From assembly GCA_050729835.1 (NCBI GenBank), contig JBOHLS010000018.1, forward strand, positions 1 through 56,679: a DNA stretch of 56,679 nt, in the 5' to 3' direction. The notes beneath the pieces were generated by a model. The model was not told the DNA's origin. It was given only the letters and a program-made list of their open reading frames with translations, and ran no database searches. Both the position numbers and the translations under genes were made by a program. Source of the stretch: REEB95 sp050729835 (GTDB taxonomy: Bacteria; Pseudomonadota; Alphaproteobacteria; ATCC43930; CGMCC-115725). Below are positions 17,309 through 26,294 of this stretch, in pieces; positions within the stretch are counted from its first letter, which is position 1, and every line of letters begins with the position of its first letter.

Positions 17309-19102
17309 ATGGTCATCCGCCAGCTGCCCGCTGTCGTCGTCAATCGCATCGCCGCCGGCGAGGTCGTCGAGCGGCCGGCGGCGGCGGTGAAGGAGTTGGT
17401 CGAGAACGCGATCGACGCCGGCGCGCGCCGCATCGAGGTCACGCTGCGCGACGGCGGCGCCAGCCTGATCCTGGTGAGCGACGATGGCGAAGGCATGGAC
17501 GCGGCCGAACTCGGGCTTGCGGTCGAGCGGCATTGCACCTCGAAGCTGCCCGACGACGATCTACTGCATATCCGCACCCTCGGCTTCCGCGGCGAAGCGC
17601 TGCCCTCGATCGGCGCGGTCAGCCGCCTGGCGATGGTCAGCCGCAAGCGCGGCGCGTGCGACGCCTTCAGAGTGGCAGTCGAAGGCGGCGCCAAGTCGGC
17701 GGTCGAACCCGCGGCGCTGAACCAAGGCACGCGCGTCGAGGTTCGCGATCTCTTCTATGCGACGCCGGCGCGCCTCAAATTCCTCAAGTCGGCGCGCGCC
17801 GAGCGCGCCGCCGCGGTCGACGCGGTCGAACGTCTTGCCATGGCCTATCCGGCGATCGCCTTCACCGTGATCGGCGACGAGGAGAAGCCGCTGCTGCGCA
17901 TGACCGCTGCCGAGCCCGATCTCGCCGGCAAGTCGCCGGAGGAGATTCGCCGGGTGCGGCTTGGCGCCGTCCTCGGCCGCGATTTCGCCGACAACGCGCT
18001 CGCCATCGACGCGGCGCGTGAGAGCTTCCGCCTGACCGGGCTCGCCGGCTTGCCGACGCTCAACCGCGCCACCGCGCGCGATCAGTATCTCTTCGTCAAC
18101 GGCCGGCCGGTGCGCGACAAGCTGCTGGCCGGCGCGGTGCGCGGCGCCTACCAGGACTTCCTGGCGCGCGACCGCCATCCGATGGTGGTGCTGTTCCTCA
18201 CCGGGCCCGAGGACGACATAGACGTCAACGTCCATCCCGCCAAGGCCGAGGTGCGCTTCCGCGACGCGGCGCTGGTGCGCGGTCTGATCGTGGGATCGCT
18301 GCGCAACGCGCTGGCCGCGGCAGGCCATCGCGCCTCGACCACGGTGGCGGCGCAGGCCTTGGCCGCGTTCCAGCCGGTGCAGTGGAGCCCGCGCGGCGGC
18401 GCCGCGCTGGCGCTCGCGCTCAATCCGGGACTGGCGGAGGCGCCGGCATCCTACCAGGCGCCGCTGGCCGCGACCGCGCCGGCGGCGCGCGCGGTCGAGG
18501 CGCCGGCGTCCGATGCGGCGTCGCATCCCTTGGGCGCGGCCTGCGCCCAACTGCACGAGACCTACATCGTGGCGCAGACCGCAGACGGCCTCGTCATCGT
18601 CGATCAGCATGCGGCGCACGAGCGCCTGGTCTACGAGCGCATGAAGGCCGAGATCGAAGCATCTGGCGTCAGGCGCCAGATGCTGCTGATTCCCGAGGTG
18701 GTCGAGCTCGATCCCGCCGACGCGACACGGCTCGCCGCCCGCGCGGCCGAGCTGGCCGAGCTCGGCCTGGCGCTCGAGGCCTTTGGCCCGGGCGCCGTGG
18801 TGGTACGCGAGGTACCGGCGATTCTAGGCGAGGCCGACGTCAAAGGGCTGGTGCGCGATCTCGCCGACGAGCTCGCCGAACTGGGCGACGCGCTGTCGCT
18901 CAAGGAGCGGCTCGAGCATGTCTGCGGCACCATTGCGTGTCACGGCAGCGTGCGCGCCGGAAGGCGGCTTAACCAAGCCGAGATGAATGCGCTGCTGCGC
19001 CAGATGGAGGCGACGCCGCATTCTGGCCAGTGCAATCACGGCCGCCCGACCTATGTCGCGCTGAGCCTGGCCGAGATCGAGAAGCTGTTCGGCCGTCGCT
19101 GA
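17309..19102 (+). CDS. mutL: DNA mismatch repair protein, endonuclease-type
   Basis: Couples mismatch recognition by MutS to strand incision. The 597-residue protein has the N-terminal GHKL ATPase with NRIAAGEVVERP, ENAIDAGA and GFRGEALPSI. A linker of about 100 residues follows. The C-terminal dimerisation domain carries the metal-dependent nuclease motif DQHAAHERLVYE, plus ACHGSVR and CNHGRPT. The MutL nicking activity is therefore probably intact, as in bacteria without MutH. ATG 17309 begins three bases after pgi. Confidence 0.95.
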   Translation: MVIRQLPAVVVNRIAAGEVVERPAAAVKELVENAIDAGARRIEVTLRDGGASLILVSDDGEGMDAAELGLAVERHCTSKLPDDDLLHIRTLGFRGEALPSIGAVSRLAMVSRKRGACDAFRVAVEGGAKSAVEPAALNQGTRVEVRDLFYATPARLKFLKSARAERAAAVDAVERLAMAYPAIAFTVIGDEEKPLLRMTAAEPDLAGKSPEEIRRVRLGAVLGRDFADNALAIDAARESFRLTGLAGLPTLNRATARDQYLFVNGRPVRDKLLAGAVRGAYQDFLARDRHPMVVLFLTGPEDDIDVNVHPAKAEVRFRDAALVRGLIVGSLRNALAAAGHRASTTVAAQALAAFQPVQWSPRGGAALALALNPGLAEAPASYQAPLAATAPAARAVEAPASDAASHPLGAACAQLHETYIVAQTADGLVIVDQHAAHERLVYERMKAEIEASGVRRQMLLIPEVVELDPADATRLAARAAELAELGLALEAFGPGAVVVREVPAILGEADVKGLVRDLADELAELGDALSLKERLEHVCGTIACHGSVRAGRRLNQAEMNALLRQMEATPHSGQCNHGRPTYVALSLAEIEKLFGRR

Positions 19103-19106
19103 CGCG

Positions 19107-20525
19107 CTAGCGCTGCGGCCGGAAGGCGTAGGCCGACGGGCCTTTGACGGCCTCGTCGACCACCAGCCGATGCTGCAACGGCGGGAAGGCGCGCTGGCGG
19201 CAGTCGGCGCGCTCGCACAGGCGGCAGCCGACGCCGATCTCGGTCGCGGCTTCTGGACGCGCCAGATCGAGCCCATCGGCATAGACGATCTCGGCGGCGC
19301 GTGCGATGTCGCAGCCCAGCACCACCGCCATGTGGCCCGAGGGCGTGTGGAAGCCGCCGCCCGGCTTCTCCACCGTGCGCGCCACGCAGAAGAAGGTGGC
19401 GTCGTCGGGCAGTCGCGCGATCTGGCGGCGGATCAGGCCGGGCGTGGCGAAGGCCTCGTGCACGACGAAGCGCGGACAGGCGCCGCCATAACGCGAGAAG
19501 TGGAAGCCCGCTGCCGAAAAGCGCTTGCTGACGTTGCCAGCGATGTCGGCGCGGGCGAAGAAGAACGGAATGCCGGCGGCGCCGGTGCGGTTGAGGGTCG
19601 ACAGTCGGTGCGTCGCCTGCTCGAACGAGACGCCGAAGCGGTTCATCAGGCGCTCGATGTCGTAGCGTTCGGCCTGCGCCGCCGCCAGGAACGCGGCATA
19701 GGGCATCAGCACCGCGCCGGCGAAATAATTGGCCAGGCCGATGCGGCACAACACCTCGCTTTCCGGCGCCGACAGCTTGGCGGCGCGGATCGCTTCGCCG
19801 ATCGGCTCGCGGGCCTCGAGCAGGCCGAGCTGGTAGGCCAAATGGAAGTTGCGACTGGCAAGCGGCAGCGCTTCGGAAAGGCTCAGCCGCCGCGTGCGCG
19901 GCTCGAATCGGCGCAGCGCGCCGGCCATGCTTTCGGCCGTGGCGATCTCGACCGTGACGCCGTGACGCCGCGCCAGCCGCTCGCCCAGGGTGCGGCCGAG
20001 CTCATTGCCCGCGGCCGGCGCCAGCGATTCCGCCGCGGTCTCCAACGCCGGGAAGTGGTTGCGGCGCGCCTCGAAGAAGTCGCGCGCCTCCTCGGTCGGC
20101 AGCACGACGCGCCGCGTGCGGTTTTCCGAAAGATTGAGGTTGAGGGCCTGGGCGTCGTCGCGCGCGGCACGCAGCGCGCGGTAGAGATCGGCGATGGCGC
20201 GCGCGGCGCGCGGCGCCGCGCCCACTAGCCGCGCGATCTCGTCGCTGTCCACGCCGCCGTCATGCAACCCGGCGTCGGCAAAGACCTCGCTCAGCGCTGC
20301 GGCGAGCTGGCGCTCGGCGTCGTCGGTCAGGGCGTTAAGGTCGACGCCGTATCGCACGCCGAGCTTCAGCAGCAGCGACACCGTCACCGGCCGCTCGTCG
20401 TGCTCGATCAGGTTGAGATAGCTGGCGCTGATGCCGAGCTCGCCGGCCATCTGCTGCTGGGTCAGCCGGCGTTCCTGGCGCAGGCGTCGGATCTTCTGGC
20501 CGAGTAGGGCCTTGCGGACCGCCAT
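19107..20525 (-). CDS. XRE-family regulator with degenerate IrrE-like domain (ScfR/RamB type)
   Basis: A 472-residue transcription factor. Residues 10-64 form an XRE helix-turn-helix (TQQQMAGELGISASYLNLIE). The middle contains an ImmA/IrrE-like fold in which the expected HExxH reads HLAYQ, so it is unlikely to be a protease. The C-terminal DUF2083 region has a conserved cysteine cluster (GCRLCERADC). The group controls acyl-CoA and short-chain fatty acid pathways (RamB, ScfR). It starts at ATG 20525 with GGGAG upstream, and tandem 8-bp repeats lie just before it, which suggests autoregulation. It ends four bases past mutL, in the convergent direction. Confidence 0.88.
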   Translation of the reverse strand: MAVRKALLGQKIRRLRQERRLTQQQMAGELGISASYLNLIEHDERPVTVSLLLKLGVRYGVDLNALTDDAERQLAAALSEVFADAGLHDGGVDSDEIARLVGAAPRAARAIADLYRALRAARDDAQALNLNLSENRTRRVVLPTEEARDFFEARRNHFPALETAAESLAPAAGNELGRTLGERLARRHGVTVEIATAESMAGALRRFEPRTRRLSLSEALPLASRNFHLAYQLGLLEAREPIGEAIRAAKLSAPESEVLCRIGLANYFAGAVLMPYAAFLAAAQAERYDIERLMNRFGVSFEQATHRLSTLNRTGAAGIPFFFARADIAGNVSKRFSAAGFHFSRYGGACPRFVVHEAFATPGLIRRQIARLPDDATFFCVARTVEKPGGGFHTPSGHMAVVLGCDIARAAEIVYADGLDLARPEAATEIGVGCRLCERADCRQRAFPPLQHRLVVDEAVKGPSAYAFRPQR

Positions 20526-20540
20526 CGCACGCTCCCTGGA

Positions 20541-20642
20541 TTTACAAATTTACAAAGCACACAATTATTGGCATGAAAATATACATGATTTACGAATTTT
20601 ATTATCAATTATGGTGGGAACTTAGCAAGCGCAATGTAAATT
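20541..20642. promoter_or_regulatory. AT-rich divergent control region with tandem TTTACAAA repeats
   Basis: An AT-rich island in GC-rich surroundings separates the ScfR-type gene and panE. TTTACAAA occurs twice head to tail at 20541-20548 and 20549-20556, only 16-31 bases upstream of the regulator start. A related TTTACGAA lies at 20589-20596 and the inverted TGTAAA at 20635-20640. Position and repetition suggest an operator for the adjacent regulator, controlling itself and perhaps panE. This is a sequence-based inference; no promoter boxes are assigned with confidence. Confidence 0.5.
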
Positions 20643-20701
20643 ATATGACTTATGGCCGTGTGCCGAGGTGCGGGCAGCCGGCTTTGGCGAAGGAGGTCGG
20701 G

Positions 20702-21718
20702 GTGAAGATTTGCGTGTTCGGCGCAGGCGCGATCGGAGGGTTTCTGGGCGCAAAGCTCGCGCGCGCGGGCGCCACGGTTTCGCTTGTCGCCCGCGGCGCC
20801 AATCTGGCGGCGATCCGCGCCGACGGCCTGAAGCTGCGCGCCGACGGCCGCGAGACCGTCGTGCGGCTGCCGGCGACCGACGATCCGGCCGAGCTCGGCC
20901 CGCAGGACTACGTCATCGTCACCCTCAAGGCCAACCAGATCGAGGCGGCGCTCGATCGCTTCGCGCCGTTGCTCGGTCCCGAGACCGCGATCGTCACCGC
21001 GGTCAATGGCATCCCCTATTGGTATTTCCATCGCCATGCGGGCGAATGGGAGAACCGCGCCGTCGCCAGCGTCGATCCCGGAAGGCGGCAATGGACGCTG
21101 CTCGGGCCCGAGCGCGCCATCGGCTGCGTCGTCTATCCGGCGACCGAGCTAGTCGCGCCGGGCGTGGTCGAACACGTCTACGGCGACCGCTTTCCGCTCG
21201 GCGAGCCGTCGGGCGAAATCAGCCGGCGCTGCCAGCGCCTGTCGGCGGTCTTCGCCGCCGGCAGCCTCAAGGCGCCGGTGCTCGACAACATCCGCGACGA
21301 AATCTGGCTCAAGCTGTGGGGCAATCTCTGCCTCAACCCGCTGAGCGCGCTTACCGGCACGACGCTCGACGTGCTGTGCAGTGAGGCCGGCACGCGCGAC
21401 ATCGCGCGCGCCATGATGCGCGAGGCGCAGGCGATCGCCGAACGCCTCGGCGTCCGCCTCCGCGTCGATCTCGAACGCCGGCTCGACGGCGCCCGCAAGG
21501 TCGGCGCGCACAAGACCTCGATGCTGCAAGATTTGGAGCGCGGCCGGCCGCTCGAAATCGACGCGCTGGTAACGGCGGTGCAGGAGCTCGGCCGCCTAGT
21601 CGAGGTGCCGACGCCGACGCTCGACGTCGTGCTGGCGCTGATCCAGCACCGCGCCGAGGCGCTGCAGCTTTACGAGCGCCCGGCGCTGGATGCGGCCGAA
21701 GCCGTCGCCGCGGAATAA
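20702..21718 (+). CDS. 2-dehydropantoate 2-reductase family protein
   Basis: An NADPH-dependent ketopantoate reductase-like enzyme (ApbA/PanE family) of 338 residues, cytoplasmic; the classic role is pantothenate synthesis. The N-terminal Rossmann fold has FGAGAIGGFLG. The catalytic lysine region is seen in KLWGNLCLNPLSALTG, and SMLQDLERGRPLEID in the C-terminal helical domain is typical. Many genomes carry extra family members, so a catabolic role is possible. GTG 20702 is chosen because GGAGG lies about 7 nt upstream and the Rossmann motif then sits at the N terminus; the earlier ATG 20573 would add an odd AT-rich tail. Its 3' end overlaps rsmD. Confidence 0.85.
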   Translation: MKICVFGAGAIGGFLGAKLARAGATVSLVARGANLAAIRADGLKLRADGRETVVRLPATDDPAELGPQDYVIVTLKANQIEAALDRFAPLLGPETAIVTAVNGIPYWYFHRHAGEWENRAVASVDPGRRQWTLLGPERAIGCVVYPATELVAPGVVEHVYGDRFPLGEPSGEISRRCQRLSAVFAAGSLKAPVLDNIRDEIWLKLWGNLCLNPLSALTGTTLDVLCSEAGTRDIARAMMREAQAIAERLGVRLRVDLERRLDGARKVGAHKTSMLQDLERGRPLEIDALVTAVQELGRLVEVPTPTLDVVLALIQHRAEALQLYERPALDAAEAVAAE

Positions 21719-22269
21719 CGCAGGAACGCGATCTTGGCCGCACCATAGCGGCGCTGGTCGAGCAGGGTGAACCCCGCCGGCTGCGTCAGGTCGCGCTTGG
21801 CCGACAGCTCGACGACCACAATTGCCTCCGGTAACAACCAGCCGGCGGCGGCCAAGGCGGCCAATGCCGGCGCTGCCCAGTCCTCGGCATAAGGCGGATC
21901 GAGAAAGGCCAGCGTTGCCGGCGCGCTGGCGCGCGGCGGTCTGAGGGCGTCGCCGGCCAACACCGCGGTCTGGCGCGCGGCGCTCATCGCGACGACATTC
22001 GCGGTCAGCACGGCGCGTGCCGTCCGGTCGCGTTCCATGAAGCTGACAAAGCGCGCGCCGCGCGACAGCGCCTCGAGACCGAGCGCGCCGCTGCCGGCGA
22101 AGGCGTCGAGCACGACGGCGTCCTCGTAGGCCGGCCGCGGCGCGAACGCGGCATGCGCCAGGATGTTAAAGATCGCCTCGCGGGCGCGACCCGTTGTCGG
22201 GCGGACGTTGCCGCCCGACAACGGCGTCAATTTCCGGCCGCGATGCTTGCCGGCGATGATTCGCAGCAC
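21670..22269 (-). CDS. rsmD: 16S rRNA (guanine(966)-N(2))-methyltransferase
   Basis: Methylates G966 of 16S rRNA during small-subunit assembly. The 199-residue Rossmann methyltransferase has RIIAGKHRGRKL at its start, RPTTGRAREAIFNIL, the SAM motif VLDAFAGSGALGLEALSRGA and the catalytic LDPPY. GTG 22269 is preferred because it lies 4 bp after the stop of the upstream hydrolase and puts the family N terminus at residue 1. The last 49 bp overlap the 3' end of panE on the opposite strand. Confidence 0.94.
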   Translation of the reverse strand: MLRIIAGKHRGRKLTPLSGGNVRPTTGRAREAIFNILAHAAFAPRPAYEDAVVLDAFAGSGALGLEALSRGARFVSFMERDRTARAVLTANVVAMSAARQTAVLAGDALRPPRASAPATLAFLDPPYAEDWAAPALAALAAAGWLLPEAIVVVELSAKRDLTQPAGFTLLDQRRYGAAKIAFLRYSAATASAASSAGRS

Positions 22270-22273
22270 GACG

Positions 22274-22990
22274 TTAGCCGCGCGCAGCCTGGATGAAGGC
22301 GGCAAAAATCCGCCGGTCGCCTTCGCTGAGGCGATATTCCGGGTGCCACTGCACGCCGAGTACGAAGCGCCGCTTCGGATCCTCGATGCCTTCGATCACG
22401 CCGTCGGGCGCGACCGCGTCGACCACCAGGCCCGGCGCCGCGTCCTTGACCGCCTGGTGATGCGCACTGTTGACCCGCATCTCCGCCAGCTGCGTCACGC
22501 GGCGCAGCAGCGTGTTGGGCGCGATCGTCACCGCGTGGCCGGGCTCGGTGCGCGGATTGGGCTGCTCGTGCGCCAGCGCGTTCTTGACCTCGTCCGGGAT
22601 GTGCTGGATGAGGGTGCCGCCGAGCGCGACGTTCAACAGCTGTTCGCCGCCGCAGATGCCAAGCACCGGCAGGTTCTTGGCCAGCGCACCCTGGCAGATG
22701 GCGAGCTCGAATTCAGTGCGCCGCGCCTTGGTCTCGACCGTCGCGTGCTTGGTCTTGGCGCCGAACAAGGCCGGATCGACGTCGAAAGCGCCGCCGGTGA
22801 CGATCAGCCCGTCGAGCAGCGCCAGATAATCGCCGGCGTGCTCCGGCTCGTGCGGCATCAGCACCGACAGCCCGCCCGCCTCGGCCACCGCCTCGCAATA
22901 GTTCTCGCGCAGCGCGTACCACGAATGGGTCTTGGAATAGCCGCCTGGCGGCTCGTGATCGAGGGTGAGGCCGATGACCGGTTGTGCCAT
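22274..22990 (-). CDS. Class I glutamine amidotransferase-like hydrolase (peptidase C26, PuuD-like)
   Basis: A 238-residue cytoplasmic hydrolase of the gamma-glutamyl-gamma-aminobutyrate hydrolase family. The nucleophile is Cys113 in LGICGGEQLLNV, and the catalytic His-Glu is in GVQWHPEY near residue 215. Family members free GABA or other amines from gamma-glutamyl conjugates; no putrescine-pathway gene is adjacent, so substrate is open. It starts 47 bp from tadA on the opposite strand, sharing a divergent promoter region, and is probably co-transcribed with rsmD, which begins 4 bp after it. Confidence 0.88.
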   Translation of the reverse strand: MAQPVIGLTLDHEPPGGYSKTHSWYALRENYCEAVAEAGGLSVLMPHEPEHAGDYLALLDGLIVTGGAFDVDPALFGAKTKHATVETKARRTEFELAICQGALAKNLPVLGICGGEQLLNVALGGTLIQHIPDEVKNALAHEQPNPRTEPGHAVTIAPNTLLRRVTQLAEMRVNSAHHQAVKDAAPGLVVDAVAPDGVIEGIEDPKRRFVLGVQWHPEYRLSEGDRRIFAAFIQAARG

Positions 22991-23037
22991 GCTGGCGTCA
23001 ATCTATGACCGCGCCGCGCGAGCGGCAAGGAAGCCGC

Positions 23038-23493
23038 ATGACCGATCGCCCGGCGAAGCCGATGGCGCTGGCGCTGCAAGCCGCCGAACGCGCCGCCCAG
23101 GCGGGCGAGGTGCCGGTCGGCGCCGTGCTCGTCGATGCAAATGGTACCGTTCTGGCGCAGACCGCGAATCGCGTCGAGGCACTCGCCGACCCGACCGCGC
23201 ACGCCGAACTGCTGGCGTTGCGCGAAGGCGCGCGAAAGCGCGGCCGGCCGATCCTCGACGATTGCGATCTCTACGTCACGCTCGAGCCTTGCGCCATGTG
23301 CGCCGGCGCCATCGCGCTGGCGCGCGTCCGGCGGCTCTATTTTGCCGCCGGCGATCCCAAGGGCGGCGCGGTCGAGCACGGCCCGCGTTTCTTCCAGCAG
23401 CCGACCTGCCATCATCGGCCTGAAATCTATGGCGGGATCGATGCGACGCGCGCTGGCGCGCTATTACGGCGCTTTTTCGCTGACCAGCGCTGA
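23038..23493 (+). CDS. tadA: tRNA-specific adenosine deaminase
   Basis: Converts adenosine to inosine at the wobble position of tRNA-Arg. The 151-residue zinc deaminase has TAHAELLAL (His55 as zinc ligand, Glu57 as proton shuttle) and LEPCAMCAGAI (Cys85 and Cys88 as zinc ligands), plus the family tail with FFQQPTCHHRPEIYGG. ATG 23038 follows an AAGGA ribosome site; an earlier in-frame ATG at 22984 would overlap the divergent hydrolase start. Its last 30 bp overlap the 3' end of purD on the other strand. Confidence 0.95.
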   Translation: MTDRPAKPMALALQAAERAAQAGEVPVGAVLVDANGTVLAQTANRVEALADPTAHAELLALREGARKRGRPILDDCDLYVTLEPCAMCAGAIALARVRRLYFAAGDPKGGAVEHGPRFFQQPTCHHRPEIYGGIDATRAGALLRRFFADQR

Positions 23494-24774
23494 AACGCGG
23501 CGGCGGCCGATGGCGCGCCAGCCGATGTCGCGGCGGCAGAAGCCCTGCGGCCAGTCGATCTTGTCCACCACCGCATAGGCGCGCTTCTGCGCCTCGCGTA
23601 CCGAGCGACCGCGCGCCACGACGTTGAGGACGCGGCCGCCGTCGGCGACCAGCTTGTCGCCGACGCGCTTGGTACCGGCGTGAAAGATGCGGACCGAGGT
23701 ATCGGCGCCGGCGGCGCTGTCGAGACCGCGAATCTCGCTGCCCTTGACCGGCGTGCCGGGATAACCCTTGGCCGCCATGACGACGCACAGCGCCACCTCG
23801 TCGCGCCAGCGCAGGTCGAAATCCTCGAGCTCGCCGTCGTGCGCGGCGATCAGCGCCGGCAGCAGATCGCTCTTGAGGCGCGTCAGCAGCACCTGACATT
23901 CCGGGTCGCCGAAGCGGCAGTTGTATTCGATGACCTGCGGCCCGTCCTTGGTCAGGATCAGCCCGATATAGAGCACGCCCTTGTAGGGCTTGCCTTCGTC
24001 GCGCATGGCGTGGACCGTCGGCAGGACGATCTTCTCCATCACCTGCACTTCGAGCTCCGGCGTCAGCACCGGCGCCGGCGAATAGGCTCCCATGCCGCCG
24101 GTATTGGGACCGGTGTCGCCGTCGCCGGCGCGCTTATGGTCCTGCGCCGAGGCGAGGCCGAGCGCGCGCTTGCCGTCGACCAGCGCGAAGAAACTGACTT
24201 CCTCGCCCTCGAGGAAATCCTCGACCACGATCTCGGCGCCGGCGGCGCCGAATTTCTTCGCCACCATCGCCGCGTCGACCGCGGCCAGCGCCTGGCGCGT
24301 GGTCGTCGCCACCGTCACGCCCTTGCCGGCGGCAAGCCCGTCGGCTTTTACGACGATGGGCGCCTTGTGCTTGCGGATGTAGTCCTTGGCCGCGGCCGGA
24401 TCGGTGAAGCGCCGGTAGGCGGCGGTTGGGATGTTGTACTTGGCGCAAAGGTCCTTGGCGAAGGCCTTGGAGCCTTCGAGCGCGGCAGCGGCGGCGCTCG
24501 GCCCGAAGGCGGCGATGCCGTTGGCTTCGAGCGTGTCGACCAAGCCAGCGACGAGCGGAGTCTCGGGTCCGACAACCACGAAGTCGATCTTTTCCTGCTT
24601 GCACAGCTTGACGATACCGTCGAGGTCGGTCGGCGCGACCGCGACACAGGCTGCCTCGTCGGCGATGCCGGGATTGCCCGGCGCGCAGAACAGCGCGTCG
24701 CACAGCGGCGATGACGAGATCGCCCAGCACAAGGCGTGCTCGCGTCCGCCCGATCCGATCACCAGCACGCGCAA
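23464..24774 (-). CDS. purD: Phosphoribosylamine-glycine ligase (GAR synthetase)
   Basis: Second step of de novo purine synthesis; ATP-grasp ligase of the cytoplasm. The 436-residue product starts with VLVIGSGGREHALCW and contains APIVVKADGLAAGKGV, GEEVSFFALVDG, GDTGPNTGGMGAYSPAP and YNCRFGDPECQ, all family hallmarks. The start is TTG 24774, preceded by AAGGAG, which also places the Rossmann motif at the N terminus; a longer extension to 24837 is unlikely. It is divergent from xseA and convergent with tadA, overlapping the latter by 30 bp. Confidence 0.95.
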   Translation of the reverse strand: MRVLVIGSGGREHALCWAISSSPLCDALFCAPGNPGIADEAACVAVAPTDLDGIVKLCKQEKIDFVVVGPETPLVAGLVDTLEANGIAAFGPSAAAAALEGSKAFAKDLCAKYNIPTAAYRRFTDPAAAKDYIRKHKAPIVVKADGLAAGKGVTVATTTRQALAAVDAAMVAKKFGAAGAEIVVEDFLEGEEVSFFALVDGKRALGLASAQDHKRAGDGDTGPNTGGMGAYSPAPVLTPELEVQVMEKIVLPTVHAMRDEGKPYKGVLYIGLILTKDGPQVIEYNCRFGDPECQVLLTRLKSDLLPALIAAHDGELEDFDLRWRDEVALCVVMAAKGYPGTPVKGSEIRGLDSAAGADTSVRIFHAGTKRVGDKLVADGGRVLNVVARGRSVREAQKRAYAVVDKIDWPQGFCRRDIGWRAIGRRRVSALVSEKAP

Positions 24775-24810
24775 GCCGCTCTCCTTGCCAAGGCCGATTC
24801 CGGCCCATTT

Positions 24811-24837
24811 CCCCCGTCGGGGGCGCTCTTGTATCAT
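24811..24837. promoter_or_regulatory. Palindrome and -10-like box between purD and xseA
   Basis: The 71-bp divergent spacer holds a perfect palindrome, CCCCCGTCGGGGG (24811-24823). TATCAT follows at 24832-24837, a plausible -10 box only 8 bases before the xseA ATG. If it is used, the xseA message would have almost no leader. These are visual readings without a clear -35 box. Confidence 0.25.
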
Positions 24838-24845
24838 AGTGCGCG

Positions 24846-26294
24846 ATGACCGAAAGCCACGCGCCGAGCATGGTCACAGGCCCCGGCGGGCTACAGTCCA
24901 ACCTGTCCGAATACACAGTTTCCGAGCTATCTCAAGCGGTTAAGCGGACGCTCGAGGGCGATTTCGGGCATATCCGGGTGCGCGGCGAAATCTCGGGCAG
25001 CAAGCGGGTCGCGTCCGGGCATTGCTATCTGACCTTGAAGGATGCCGAGTCGAACCTCGACGGCGTGATCTGGCGGACGACCTTCGGCCGGCTGGCACTC
25101 AAGCCTGAGGACGGCATGGAGGTGGTCTGCACCGGGCGAATGACCACCTATCCCGGCCGCTCGAAATATCAGCTCATCATCGAAGCGATCGAGCTCGCCG
25201 GCGTCGGCGCGCTGTTGAAGCTGCTCGAGGAGCGCAAGAAGAAGCTGGCGGCCGAAGGCCTGTTCGACGAGACACGCAAGCGCAAGCTGCCGTTCTTGCC
25301 CAACGTGATCGGCGTCGTCACCTCGCCGACCGGCGCGGTGATCCGCGACATCCTGCACCGCTTGGCCGACCGCTTTCCGCGCCGCGTCCTGATTTGGCCG
25401 GTGCCGGTGCAGGGCGAAGGCGCGGCCGAGGCGATCGCGGCGGCGATCGCCGGCTTCGACGCCCTCGATGGCGGCGGCGCGGTGCCACGCCCTGACCTGC
25501 TGATCGTCGCGCGCGGCGGCGGTAGCCTCGAGGACCTGATGGCCTTCAACGAGGAGATCGTCGTGCGCGCCGCCGCCGCCTGCACCATCCCGCTGATCTC
25601 GGCAGTCGGGCACGAGACCGACACGACATTGATCGATTTCGCCGCCGACCGGCGCGCGCCGACGCCGACCGCCGCGGCCGAAATGGCGGTGCCGGTGCGG
25701 CTCGATCTCGCCGCCGATGTCGCGTCGCACGCTCATCGCCTGGCGCAGGCGCTGGCGCGCTTCATGGACGAGAAGTTTCTGCGCGTTGCGTATCTGGCGC
25801 GCGGCCTACCCGATCCGCGCAGTCTGCTCGAGAACGCGCTGCAGCGGCTCGACGACCGCAGCGAGCGGCTGCGGCTCGGCATCGTTGCGCTGCTTCGCCT
25901 GCGCGGCCAAAGCGTGTCGGCGCTCGGCCGCATGCTGCGACGCGACGTGCTGGAGCGCGAAGTCGGGCGCCTGCACGATGCCGTCGCCGATCTCGCGGAC
26001 AGGCTGGCGCCGGCCGTCACGCGCCTGATGCAGCAGCGCGCGATCGCGTTGGCTGGCGGCGCCGGCCGGCTCGCCAGTTGGCGTCAGGCGCAGGACAAGG
26101 TGCTGGAACGCGGCTATGTGCTGGTGCGTGACGCCAGAGGCGCGGTGCTGACCTCGGCCAAAGCGGTTGCGCCCGGCGCCGACCTAGCGCTCGAATTCCA
26201 CGACGGCAAGGTCGCGGCGCGCGCCGTCGGCCGCGACGTCGAGCCGAAGGCGAAGCCGGCGGCGCCCCGGCGCGATCAGGGCAAGCTGCTGTGA
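24846..26294 (+). CDS. xseA: Exodeoxyribonuclease VII large subunit
   Basis: Catalytic subunit of ExoVII, which degrades single-stranded DNA in repair. The 482-residue product has an N-terminal OB fold (SGHCYLTLKDAESNLDGVIW), then the nuclease core with GVVTSPTGAVIRDI, VARGGGSLEDLMAFNEE and SAVGHETDTTL. A coiled-coil region of about 150 residues precedes the tail GYVLVRDARG. It is full length. Its TGA stop overlaps the GTG start of the M23 peptidase gene (GTGA). The small subunit XseB is not in the window. Confidence 0.96.
   Translation: MTESHAPSMVTGPGGLQSNLSEYTVSELSQAVKRTLEGDFGHIRVRGEISGSKRVASGHCYLTLKDAESNLDGVIWRTTFGRLALKPEDGMEVVCTGRMTTYPGRSKYQLIIEAIELAGVGALLKLLEERKKKLAAEGLFDETRKRKLPFLPNVIGVVTSPTGAVIRDILHRLADRFPRRVLIWPVPVQGEGAAEAIAAAIAGFDALDGGGAVPRPDLLIVARGGGSLEDLMAFNEEIVVRAAAACTIPLISAVGHETDTTLIDFAADRRAPTPTAAAEMAVPVRLDLAADVASHAHRLAQALARFMDEKFLRVAYLARGLPDPRSLLENALQRLDDRSERLRLGIVALLRLRGQSVSALGRMLRRDVLEREVGRLHDAVADLADRLAPAVTRLMQQRAIALAGGAGRLASWRQAQDKVLERGYVLVRDARGAVLTSAKAVAPGADLALEFHDGKVAARAVGRDVEPKAKPAAPRRDQGKLL

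Noticed and set aside
20573..20701. N-terminal extension of panE from ATG 20573
   Set aside because: It would add 43 residues coded by the AT-rich control island before the Rossmann motif. GTG 20702 has a good ribosome site.
24811..24823. CCCCCGTCGGGGG as an intrinsic terminator
   Set aside because: It lies between two divergent starts and has no T-run, so an operator or chance palindrome is more likely.
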